Assembly: GCA_958295935.1 (NCBI GenBank)
Contig: OY282385.1
Location: 1,674,001 to 1,738,000 of the forward strand
Direction of reading: 5' to 3'
Source of the DNA: an uncultured Dehalococcoidia bacterium
GTDB taxonomy: Bacteria > Chloroflexota > Dehalococcoidia > Lucifugimonadales > Lucifugimonadaceae
Length of the DNA stretch: 64,000 nt
In this document: positions 20,196 through 32,100 of the stretch, piece by piece
Numbering within the stretch: position 1 is the first letter of the stretch
Layout of the letters: each line of letters begins with the position of its first letter
The notes under the pieces: model-generated
What the model saw: only the letters and a program-made list of their open reading frames with translations
The model's database searches: none
Told to the model about the DNA's origin: nothing
Program-made: the position numbers and the translations under genes

Positions 20196-23100
20196 GGTCT
20201 ATCCCCGCGCGTGCGGGGGAGCCACCGGCGTGGGAATCATCCAGACGCCACCGTGCGGTCTATCCCCGCGCGTGCGGGGGAGCCGTGGGCCCAGGTGCAG
20301 ATCACGCAGCACGTAGGGTCTATCCCCGCGCGTGCGGGGGAGCCGTCTGCGGCCTTCTCAGCCTGCGTCCCCTTGCGGGTCTATCCCCGCGCGTGCGGGG
20401 GAGCCTCGGGCTGTCTACTAGGCCCTGCCGGTTTGTGGGGTCTATCCCCGCGCGTGCGGGGGAGCCCTTCCCGCTGGATTGCTACGTATGCGGCAAGACG
20501 GTCTATCCCCGCGCGTGCGGGGGAGCCAACGGCTTTCATGTATCCGTTGGCGTAGTATTCGGTCTATCCCCGCGCGTGCGGGGGAGCCCGCAGCGGTTGC
20601 AATGCCATCTTGTGCGAGTTGCCTCTATCCCCGCGCGTGCGGGGGAGCCCCCTCCGATCTACGTGATGCCGGAACCGCGTTGGGTCTATCCCCGCGCGTG
20701 CGGGGGAGCCTTGTCCTTACCTTGCCCGCAGTTATAGCAATACGGTCTATCCCCGCGCGTGCGGGGGAGCCCCCGCGATGCTGGGATAATCCCCCCCCGT
20801 CCGGGGTCTATCCCCGCGCGTGCGGGGGAGCCCGCCGCCGGCCCTGTACCTGCACGCCCTGCACCGGTCTATCCCCGCGCGTGCGGGGGAGCCTAGCGCG
20901 AGAGTTGGGCGTGGCAGACATGACTGGGTCTATCCCCGCGCGTGCGGGGGAGCCCCCATCGTCATCAATCGTCAAAAACCGCTCACAGGTCTATCCCCGC
21001 GCGTGCGGGGGAGCCTGGTGCAACGCGCCGCGCGGGGGGGGCGCAAAGGGTCTATCCCCGCGCGTGCGGGGGAGCCGGGAAGGTCATTGACGACGACGGG
21101 CAGTTGAACGGTCTATCCCCGCGCGTGCGGGGGAGCCCCAACGTTATTTGGCGTATGGGGCGGATGCCACGGTCTATCCCCGCGCGTGCGGGGGAGCCTC
21201 CCCCGAAGTGGACGCGCTCGTATGTCAAGCAGGTCTATCCCCGCGCGTGCGGGGGAGCCTAGAACGAGACGAACTGCTGCATGACGTGATCGGGTCTATC
21301 CCCGCGCGTGCGGGGGAGCCTTCTTCCGTCTGCCGCCGGTCGATCTGTATCGGGGTCTATCCCCGCGCGTGCGGGGGAGCCCGCCCATGCCCCTATGTAA
21401 GTGGGAAAATGGCGGGTCTATCCCCGCGCGTGCGGGGGAGCCCTCGTAGCGCACCCGCCGAAAGGTGAAGCCGAATGTCTATCCCCGCGCGTGCGGGGGA
21501 GCCCAACGTTCAAGGTGTAGGCGATAGTAGTGGGAATGTCTATCCCCGCGCGTGCGGGGGAGCCCGTGTAAGGAGGATAGAGTTCGTAGCGTATCGGGGT
21601 CTATCCCCGCGCGTGCGGGGGAGCCGGTTGTGTGCGAATCACTGCCAGCAAGTCAACCGGTCTATCCCCGCGCGTGCGGGGGAGCCCAATGGAACGCCGC
21701 AACCGGGCTTGTAACGGAGGGTCTATCCCCGCGCGTGCGGGGGAGCCGCGGACGGAGGCCATTGAGTTACGTCATTACAGGTCTATCCCCGCGCGTGCGG
21801 GGGAGCCAACTTGCCGGCGTGCGCTGTCACTGACAACAACGGTCTATCCCCGCGCGTGCGGGGGAGCCCCTCTGACCTCCGACAAGGCGGAGTCGGCGAG
21901 GGGTCTATCCCCGCGCGTGCGGGGGAGCCGGTCATCATCGCATCGACCTCCGACGTGCCTGCGGTCTATCCCCGCGCGTGCGGGGGAGCCACGGCGCCGG
22001 GTCCTGCGCGTCGGTATTGAACGGGTCTATCCCCGCGCGTGCGGGGGAGCCAGAAGAGTCTGGGTCGCTTTGCGTACAAGGCAGGGTCTATCCCCGCGCG
22101 TGCGGGGGAGCCGCGGTGCAACGTATCGCCACCAATGGAACGATGGGTCTATCCCCGCGCGTGCGGGGGAGCCCGGGGCGGATTGCCCGTGTCACGCTGA
22201 CTATGAGGTCTATCCCCGCGCGTGCGGGGGAGCCTGGGGCATCGGCGCCCATATCTAGGGCGCGGCAGGTCTATCCCCGCGCGTGCGGGGGAGCCGCGTT
22301 CCAGCATAGGGCGGGTCACAGTAAATAAGGTCTATCCCCGCGCGTGCGGGGGAGCCTCCGCCGATGCGAGCAGCTCCGCGGTCCGGTCAGGTCTATCCCC
22401 GCGCGTGCGGGGGAGCCTGGTGGCGCGCCGTCAGGGATACGCCGGACGAGGGTCTATCCCCGCGCGTGCGGGGGAGCCGTAACCTGTGACATATCCCGCT
22501 TTGCGCCCGTGGGTCTATCCCCGCGCGTGCGGGGGAGCCCGTAGATCGTCCGTATAGGGCCGTTCACCAGGCGGTCTATCCCCGCGCGTGCGGGGGAGCC
22601 TGCGCCCTGTGATCACTACGTTGTCCAACCTGGGGTCTATCCCCGCGCGTGCGGGGGAGCCGTTTGAACGTCGCGGCCAAGCCGTCGAAGTGTGGGTCTA
22701 TCCCCGCGCGTGCGGGGGAGCCGCGGTGGTGTAAGCCTTACGTCACCTCGTCGGCGGTCTATCCCCGCGCGTGCGGGGGAGCCCGCCGCCGTACTGGTAG
22801 ACGCTCAAAGCGAGCGGGTCTATCCCCGCGCGTGCGGGGGAGCCGATTGCCAAGTCTGAACGCATCGCCAAGCAGGGGGTCTATCCCCGCGCGTGCGGGG
22901 GAGCCGCCCGTTGTATGAGCGGGAACGTGTATACCACTGGTCTATCCCCGCGCGTGCGGGGGAGCCTCGTGCCACTTCCCATCATCGGGTCAAGCACACG
23001 GTCTATCCCCGCGCGTGCGGGGGAGCCAGCGTCAAAGAGCGCTGTATTTCTGGTTCCGACGGTCTATCCCCGCGCGTGCGGGGGAGCCTTGCGGACATAC

Positions 23101-26100
23101 GTCCGGGGGTTCACGTTCGAGGGTCTATCCCCGCGCGTGCGGGGGAGCCTTTGAAATTGGCCTCGAGATTGCCCGAAAAGTGGGTCTATCCCCGCGCGTG
23201 CGGGGGAGCCTTTTACCCGAAGGGTTCGCCGCACGGCGCCAACGGTCTATCCCCGCGCGTGCGGGGGAGCCGTTCCCATAACCGCTGACCGCAACGTTCC
23301 CCACGGTCTATCCCCGCGCGTGCGGGGGAGCCGACGTATCGCTACGTCATACGGAACCCGCGTGCGGTCTATCCCCGCGCGTGCGGGGGAGCCCGGACAA
23401 GTCGGCAGTCAACGAGCCGGTTCCACGGTCTATCCCCGCGCGTGCGGGGGAGCCCGTTGTCAGCGTGCGGGCGGAAGATTCCACCGGGTCTATCCCCGCG
23501 CGTGCGGGGGAGCCTGATTGAATCAACCTATCCACGCGTTCGCGCAAGTCTATCCCCGCGCGTGCGGGGGAGCCCCACCGCGACAGGGTGCGCTCGTACA
23601 TAGTCGAAGTCTATCCCCGCGCGTGCGGGGGAGCCCGATGGTCGGATCCTCGGAGCGCTTCCCCCTGGAGTCTATCCCCGCGCGTGCGGGGGAGCCCCAG
23701 TGGTGACGGCCTCTGCCAACGCAGCCGGAAGTCTATCCCCGCGCGTGCGGGGGAGCCCTTCTCGTAGCGGTTCCAACCCAACGAGTCCCAAGTCTATCCC
23801 CGCGCGTGCGGGGGAGCCCTCAACGAAATGTGGCGATGGATTACCAGAGAAAGTCTATCCCCGCGCGTGCGGGGGAGCCCCTATTCGTTGCGGGTTCCAC
23901 ACCCCTGTAGGCGGTAACCGCTGACCGCAACGTTCCCCACGGTCTATCCCCGCGCGTGCGGGGGAGCCGCGGACGGAGGCCATTGAGTTACGGCATTACA
24001 GGGTCTATCCCCGCGCGTGCGGGGGAGCCGGAGGGCATCATGACCGAGAACAACTGCGAACGGGTCTATCCCCGCGCGTGCGGGGGAGCCGCAAATCGTC
24101 ATCTTCGCATTCTGGTGTGAACGGGTCTATCCCCGCGCGTGCGGGGGAGCCCCCGTTTGTGAGTAGCACGATGGAATCCAGCGGGGTCTATCCCCGCGCG
24201 TGCGGGGGAGCCGCTATCGACGTTCTGCGGGTTCGCGTTAGCCGGGGTCTATCCCCGCGCGTGCGGGGGAGCCGCGCCCCGTAGCGTCTGGCCCGCTCGG
24301 TCGTCGGGTCTATCCCCGCGCGTGCGGGGGAGCCCCCGAAGCCAGGAATGAGCAGCTGCCCCCCCGGGGTCTATCCCCGCGCGTGCGGGGGAGCCACCTC
24401 GACCGGAGCGACGTGGGCTACGTTGACCGGTCTATCCCCGCGCGTGCGGGGGAGCCGGAACTGTGGAGCGGCGGTGGGCTTCAGCGGCGGGTCTATCCCC
24501 GCGCGTGCGGGGGAGCCCGTCCCGCGTGAGTTCCACAGACTGGGAACATCGGTCTATCCCCGCGCGTGCGGGGGAGCCACCGTCACTCTGCTAATCGGAA
24601 GTCTGCGTTTCGGTCTATCCCCGCGCGTGCGGGGGAGCCTATAGGAATCCTGCCCTACCCCCCGCGTATACGGTCTATCCCCGCGCGTGCGGGGGAGCCC
24701 ATCCCATTCGTTCCCGTATCCGCTTATGGCAGGGTCTATCCCCGCGCGTGCGGGGGAGCCTCAGCGGGACGGACATATCAGGATTCACCGCCAGGTCTAT
24801 CCCCGCGCGTGCGGGGGAGCCTAACGGAGGATGCCCGACAGACGTCTTTGCAACGGTCTATCCCCGCGCGTGCGGGGGAGCCCCTATTCGTTGCGGGTTC
24901 CACACCCCTGTAGGCGGTCTATCCCCGCGCGTGCGGGGGAGCCATGCCTACGGCAGTTCCAGCGCCGCGTGGGATGGGTCTATCCCCGCGCGTGCGGGGG
25001 AGCCTGAGATGCCCAAAGCGGGCGTTCAGCGTGCCGGGGTCTATCCCCGCGCGTGCGGGGGAGCCGTACTGAACCCGCGACACCGCGAAGATCGACGCGG
25101 TCTATCCCCGCGCGTGCGGGGGAGCCGGTTTATCCCCACCCCCCACACTAACCCCCTAAGGTCTATCCCCGCGCGTGCGGGGGAGCCACGCGCCCGCGCT
25201 TAGGGTCGTCAAGAAAGTCAGGTCTATCCCCGCGCGTGCGGGGGAGCCCTATAGGCGCAGCAACCGCCGCAGCAACCCTATTCTCTATCCCCGCGCGTGC
25301 GGGGGAGCCATTGCCGCCGTCCAAGCCGCCGCTCCCGGGTGGGGTCTATCCCCGCGCGTGCGGGGGAGCCTTCGCGGCTTTCACGCTAATATATGCGTTC
25401 CGAGGTCTATCCCCGCGCGTGCGGGGGAGCCGAGCGTACATGTGCAAAGTGTAAATAGGAATACGGTCTATCCCCGCGCGTGCGGGGGAGCCCATTTGGG
25501 TTTGATTGCAAGTTTCCCAATGGCGGGTCTATCCCCGCGCGTGCGGGGGAGCCCGCAGCGGGGCCTTTACTTTTGAGCATAGCGGCGGTCTATCCCCGCG
25601 CGTGCGGGGGAGCCAGCGTTGTCCAACGTTGTCCATACTTCGTCCATGGTCTATCCCCGCGCGTGCGGGGGAGCCGCGCGGTTGCCCCCCAGCGGATGCT
25701 TCTAACAGGGTCTATCCCCGCGCGTGCGGGGGAGCCGCTTGTGGGTGATGCTTCCTGGCATGATAGGCGGGTCTATCCCCGCGCGTGCGGGGGAGCCGAG
25801 TTGCCGGATCACCGCGTAGTTCACGAGCGAGGTCTATCCCCGCGCGTGCGGGGGAGCCAGAACATTTGTAGCAATCGGGACGTATCCGCCGGGTCTATCC
25901 CCGCGCGTGCGGGGGAGCCGTTGATGACGTTCCCGTTGACGTGGAAGAAGCGGGTCTATCCCCGCGCGTGCGGGGGAGCCGCTTTGGGTTGTTGGTATCC
26001 GCAGAGTCTCGAAGGTCTATCCCCGCGCGTGCGGGGGAGCCTCTGCGAATAGTCTCGTCCGACCCGCTTATAAGGGTCTATCCCCGCGCGTGCGGGGGAG

Positions 26101-29100
26101 CCGGGTCAACTTCCTGTGCGGAAGTGTCTTGCCGGGGTCTATCCCCGCGCGTGCGGGGGAGCCGTCGAGCTGTGTTGAGTGAGCGGCAACGTCAAAGGTC
26201 TATCCCCGCGCGTGCGGGGGAGCCGGCAGGGCGCGTCCTCCGCGAATGACCGACGAAGGTCTATCCCCGCGCGTGCGGGGGAGCCCCATCAGGGGTGTGC
26301 ATCTCAAGCATATGTACCGGTCTATCCCCGCGCGTGCGGGGGAGCCTCGACCAATCTGAGAATTGCTTTGAACCTTGCCGGTCTATCCCCGCGCGTGCGG
26401 GGGAGCCTTCCTGTCGGTAAGTGAGACCGTAGTTAACCGGGGTCTATCCCCGCGCGTGCGGGGGAGCCTACCGGACGATCTACGCATTGGCGCGCGCTGA
26501 CGGTCTATCCCCGCGCGTGCGGGGGAGCCGGCGTGACAGGGCTAGGCGCTCGATAAACGTTGGGTCTATCCCCGCGCGTGCGGGGGAGCCGAGTCTCGCA
26601 CCTGGCGTGGTTGCATCCATCCAGGTCTATCCCCGCGCGTGCGGGGGAGCCGGTATTCCCGATGCCGTTCTGTCATGATGCTGAGGTCTATCCCCGCGCG
26701 TGCGGGGGAGCCAGCACGCGGGGAGCGGCAGACGGAGACGGGTTCGGTCTATCCCCGCGCGTGCGGGGGAGCCTTGTGCTTACTAACCGCTCGAACTCAT
26801 CCGGCGTGGGTCTATCCCCGCGCGTGCGGGGGAGCCTCCCGCCCCGTGCGAGCGTTCCACCGCGTCCACGGTCTATCCCCGCGCGTGCGGGGGAGCCCTA
26901 AGCTGACTGCATCGCGTCAGAGTAGCAAATGTCTATCCCCGCGCGTGCGGGGGAGCCTGCGAGATATGCCGGAAGAACTCGAACGGCAGGTGTCTATCCC
27001 CGCGCGTGCGGGGGAGCCTCACACCAGAATGCGAAGATGACGATTTGCTACTGTCTATCCCCGCGCGTGCGGGGGAGCCCGCGCTATGTCCTTCTCGTAG
27101 GCAGCCGCGACAAGGGTCTATCCCCGCGCGTGCGGGGGAGCCGCGAGAGAGCGGGCCGCCATGCTCCGTGGAGGAGGTCTATCCCCGCGCGTGCGGGGGA
27201 GCCTGCTTCGGCAGGCGGTGATATGCGGCAGGAAACGGTCTATCCCCGCGCGTGCGGGGGAGCCGGCGCCGTCCTCAAACTGAATTGGCATTCCTTCGGT
27301 CTATCCCCGCGCGTGCGGGGGAGCCCTTTCCGCCAACCTATCCGCCCATCAAGGCAACGGTCTATCCCCGCGCGTGCGGGGGAGCCGGGTTGACCAGCAC
27401 GATGGCGGAACCGCCGGAGGGTCTATCCCCGCGCGTGCGGGGGAGCCGTTCTGCCCAACGTGCGGGAAGAACGAGCTCAAGTCTATCCCCGCGCGTGCGG
27501 GGGAGCCACAATCAACCGCTTGTCAGCGTGAACCTTGTAGAGTCTATCCCCGCGCGTGCGGGGGAGCCCCGTCCGGCCCTCGACGATGCCCCCCCCGTCC
27601 GGGGTCTATCCCCGCGCGTGCGGGGGAGCCGAGGTGGAGTCCACTGACAACGCTATAACGGCGGGTCTATCCCCGCGCGTGCGGGGGAGCCAGGAAGGCG
27701 CCGGTGTTGCCGTCGGAACTGGAGGGTCTATCCCCGCGCGTGCGGGGGAGCCCGGACGTTGAAAGACAGGGCAAATCAAGCGGAGGGTCTATCCCCGCGC
27801 GTGCGGGGGAGCCCGTTGCATCCGTAGGTTCTTCGGGTTCGGGTTGGGTCTATCCCCGCGCGTGCGGGGGAGCCGGGCGCGGCGCGTGCGCTATTTCAAC
27901 GCGCTCAGGTCTATCCCCGCGCGTGCGGGGGAGCCCCATCAAGATAACGCAGGGCTTCAACCGGTGATCGGTCTATCCCCGCGCGTGCGGGGGAGCCTGG
28001 GCGCTGTGAACGTTGGAACCTGTGGACGTGGGTCTATCCCCGCGCGTGCGGGGGAGCCCCCAACGCGGGCGTTCCAGCAAGCGGGTGGTACGGTCTATCC
28101 CCGCGCGTGCGGGGGAGCCATGCCCGCCATATTGCTCATCCATAAGCAAACAGGTCTATCCCCGCGCGTGCGGGGGAGCCCGGGGATGTACGAGCCTAAT
28201 CGTCCGGGGCCTAGGTCTATCCCCGCGCGTGCGGGGGAGCCCGTTCTTCCTTTGCGTTCCTTGCGGCGTATCGCGGTCTATCCCCGCGCGTGCGGGGGAG
28301 CCTATGATTTGCCCCGTTCCGTAGGGGATTGTTGTGGTCTATCCCCGCGCGTGCGGGGGAGCCGATTAGGAGGTGGGGGAGTTACTGCGCACGCGCGGTC
28401 TATCCCCGCGCGTGCGGGGGAGCCCAGGCAGGTCGTCGCGGCGTTGGCGCACTCACAGGTCTATCCCCGCGCGTGCGGGGGAGCCACGATGACGTTATCA
28501 GGAAGCAAATCGAGGCAAGGTCTATCCCCGCGCGTGCGGGGGAGCCTCATCACATGGTGCGCCAATTCGTGAAGCAACAGGTCTATCCCCGCGCGTGCGG
28601 GGGAGCCTTGTACAATGCGGCGTGAGTAGGTCACCGCGTTGGTCTATCCCCGCGCGTGCGGGGGAGCCCGGGCCTGCACGTGTACGCCGGCGGCGGCCCA
28701 CGGTCTATCCCCGCGCGTGCGGGGGAGCCTGTACGGCGTAGCAACTGCTGGCCTCGCAGCCGGGTCTATCCCCGCGCGTGCGGGGGAGCCTTAGGGATTC
28801 GCGCTCATTCCAAACAACGAGCGGGTCTATCCCCGCGCGTGCGGGGGAGCCGCTTCTTCTTCACGCAACGCAAGAAGGAAGATGGGTCTATCCCCGCGCG
28901 TGCGGGGGAGCCAATACGCCGGCGGCGCCGCGTCCAGGCGCGCGGGGTCTATCCCCGCGCGTGCGGGGGAGCCCCGCTGGGAGCTCGTCCGCCGACGAAA
29001 CTTCCGGGTCTATCCCCGCGCGTGCGGGGGAGCCAATCTTCCGCACTGTGGGGGCTACGCTCAAGACGGTCTATCCCCGCGCGTGCGGGGGAGCCCGATT

Positions 29101-32100
29101 GCCCGCCTACCGACTCGCACGGCGGCGAGGTCTATCCCCGCGCGTGCGGGGGAGCCCTCGAACAAGATGGAGTATGCCCATGACTGAGAGGTCTATCCCC
29201 GCGCGTGCGGGGGAGCCACAGCCGTAGGCCGGGGCGTAGGAAGATTCGTCGGTCTATCCCCGCGCGTGCGGGGGAGCCCCGGTGACAACCGCGTGAGCAT
29301 TCAGAACATCGGGTCTATCCCCGCGCGTGCGGGGGAGCCCGCAGCGGTTGCAACCCCCTCTTGTGCGAGTTGGGTCTATCCCCGCGCGTGCGGGGGAGCC
29401 CACCGCGGCTATCTGTGTGATCTCTGAATCGAGGGTCTATCCCCGCGCGTGCGGGGGAGCCCCGCAACGTGCGGTATGTGGGCCAAAAATCTGGGGTCTA
29501 TCCCCGCGCGTGCGGGGGAGCCTCGATAGGCCAAGACTTGCCCCCGCCGACGCGGGGTCTATCCCCGCGCGTGCGGGGGAGCCCCGCTATGACGACCGAC
29601 CGACCCGACCCGCAGTGGTCTATCCCCGCGCGTGCGGGGGAGCCACCATCGGCCGCGTGCGAATGTCCACCCCACTGGGTCTATCCCCGCGCGTGCGGGG
29701 GAGCCAGGTTCTTGCGAAGCCCCACAACGGCAGCCCAGGGTCTATCCCCGCGCGTGCGGGGGAGCCCTGATGATGCAGGATATGGGAACGGTGGCGCGGG
29801 GTCTATCCCCGCGCGTGCGGGGGAGCCCGGTATACGGCTTCGATGATTTCGAGCAGCGCGGGTCTATCCCCGCGCGTGCGGGGGAGCCGGCGGGGTCACG
29901 CTGAGCGCCTCCGACGCTTACGGTCTATCCCCGCGCGTGCGGGGGAGCCTACACGGAATGGGCTGATTTGGACCGAGATGCAGGTCTATCCCCGCGCGTG
30001 CGGGGGAGCCCGCTATCCTCAAGGGCGGATTGCGAAATAAACGGGTCTATCCCCGCGCGTGCGGGGGAGCCCGGGGCATCCAAGCCCCACCGTCACTCTG
30101 CTAGGGTCTATCCCCGCGCGTGCGGGGGAGCCTAGCGCGGGGATGCCCAACAAAGGAAAGTATAGGGTCTATCCCCGCGCGTGCGGGGGAGCCCTGTGGG
30201 TGCAGGAGCAGGTCGCCTGCCCGCACGGGTCTATCCCCGCGCGTGCGGGGGAGCCTGGAGTGTGGTGGGCATGGGCCGGATGCGCTCCGGTCTATCCCCG
30301 CGCGTGCGGGGGAGCCTCGAACCGCGCAGCCGCCGCCATCGCATCGCGCGGTCTATCCCCGCGCGTGCGGGGGAGCCTCATCGAGGCATCGTCCAATCCG
30401 GACGACTTGGGGTCTATCCCCGCGCGTGCGGGGGAGCCCTGAACTAACCACAGTTGTCACCGCTTGCCAATGGTCTATCCCCGCGCGTGCGGGGGAGCCT
30501 TGCAAGCGCGTTGTCACAGTTCCCGAGCGACCGGTCTATCCCCGCGCGTGCGGGGGAGCCTGGACGAAGTATGGATAACGTTGGATAAAGCGCGGTCTAT
30601 CCCCGCGCGTGCGGGGGAGCCGAGCCCGCGTGGACGAACTCCACGCCGAGATCAGGTCTATCCCCGCGCGTGCGGGGGAGCCTTGATCGTTATCTACGAG
30701 TGCTACTGTGCGAAGGGTCTATCCCCGCGCGTGCGGGGGAGCCAAACCCAAATGCCTTGTCAACCTTGCGGGCGTAGGTCTATCCCCGCGCGTGCGGGGG
30801 AGCCCCGTAAGCACGCCCGCCCGTTCAATCCCCGCCGGGTCTATCCCCGCGCGTGCGGGGGAGCCGGCACGATGGACAGGTCCCTCGTCACCGCGTACGG
30901 TCTATCCCCGCGCGTGCGGGGGAGCCTGCTGAAGAAGAACGCCAAGCATCCCCGCGAAAGGGGTCTATCCCCGCGCGTGCGGGGGAGCCTTGCCCTGTGG
31001 TGGGGCAACCAGCCCGTTCCGGGGTCTATCCCCGCGCGTGCGGGGGAGCCGCCACGATGACTTCGGGAACTGCATATACGTTGGGTCTATCCCCGCGCGT
31101 GCGGGGGAGCCCCATACGCGGGGAGATTCAACAACTCACCCGCCGGTCTATCCCCGCGCGTGCGGGGGAGCCTTATATTGAAATGTCATGTCGGTTGTAT
31201 TCGAAGGTCTATCCCCGCGCGTGCGGGGGAGCCCCTGGAATCAATGTCAACCCGCGTGACTTCACGGGTCTATCCCCGCGCGTGCGGGGGAGCCAGATTC
31301 AAGCCCTTGCCGCCCGTATGGTAGACGGGTCTATCCCCGCGCGTGCGGGGGAGCCCGATAGCGCCCCCATCGGGATCAGAGATGTAGCGGTCTATCCCCG
31401 CGCGTGCGGGGGAGCCCCGACGGACGACCCGGACGCGGTGACCTGCGCCGGTCTATCCCCGCGCGTGCGGGGGAGCCGACGAGGCGGCGTACAAGCGGGT
31501 CAAGGGAACGGGTCTATCCCCGCGCGTGCGGGGGAGCCGGAGATCGAGGGGAACGACCATGACTAAGACAAGGTCTATCCCCGCGCGTGCGGGGGAGCCC
31601 TCAGCAGAGTCATCTCGCGTCTTGCTACGGAGGGTCTATCCCCGCGCGTGCGGGGGAGCCTTGGATCCGGTCCAGACTACGACGGGGAGCGCCGGTCTAT
31701 CCCCGCGCGTGCGGGGGAGCCGCAAGGTGTAGGGTTACCTTAACGGCTCACCCGGGTCTATCCCCGCGCGTGCGGGGGAGCCAGAGATCCATTACACCGC
31801 TCATTGTGTTCCTCCGGTCTATCCCCGCGCGTGCGGGGGAGCCGGGGACGTACTCGGAAACACGCTTCTGGGCACCGGTCTATCCCCGCGCGTGCGGGGG
31901 AGCCGGCCGGAACGCGGCGATGACGACATGTGTGACGGGTCTATCCCCGCGCGTGCGGGGGAGCCGCGTCGAAGGTTCCCGCATACCGCTCCGTCCGGGG
32001 TCTATCCCCGCGCGTGCGGGGGAGCCCGCAGTATCTACATGACGGGATTCGTACTCGGAGGTCTATCCCCGCGCGTGCGGGGGAGCCTGCGTTCCATCTT

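Noticed and set aside
26898-27052. Spacers 26898 and 27019 share a 10-nt inverted match (AGTAGCAAAT) at their ends, as if from opposite strands of one site
   Set aside because: Ten-base matches are expected many times among 341 spacers, so position alone is not enough evidence.
20771-27603. Two spacers (near 20771 and 27569) ending in a C-run followed by GTCCGG
   Set aside because: The shared part is mostly a C homopolymer; the remaining sequence differs, so common origin is not supported.
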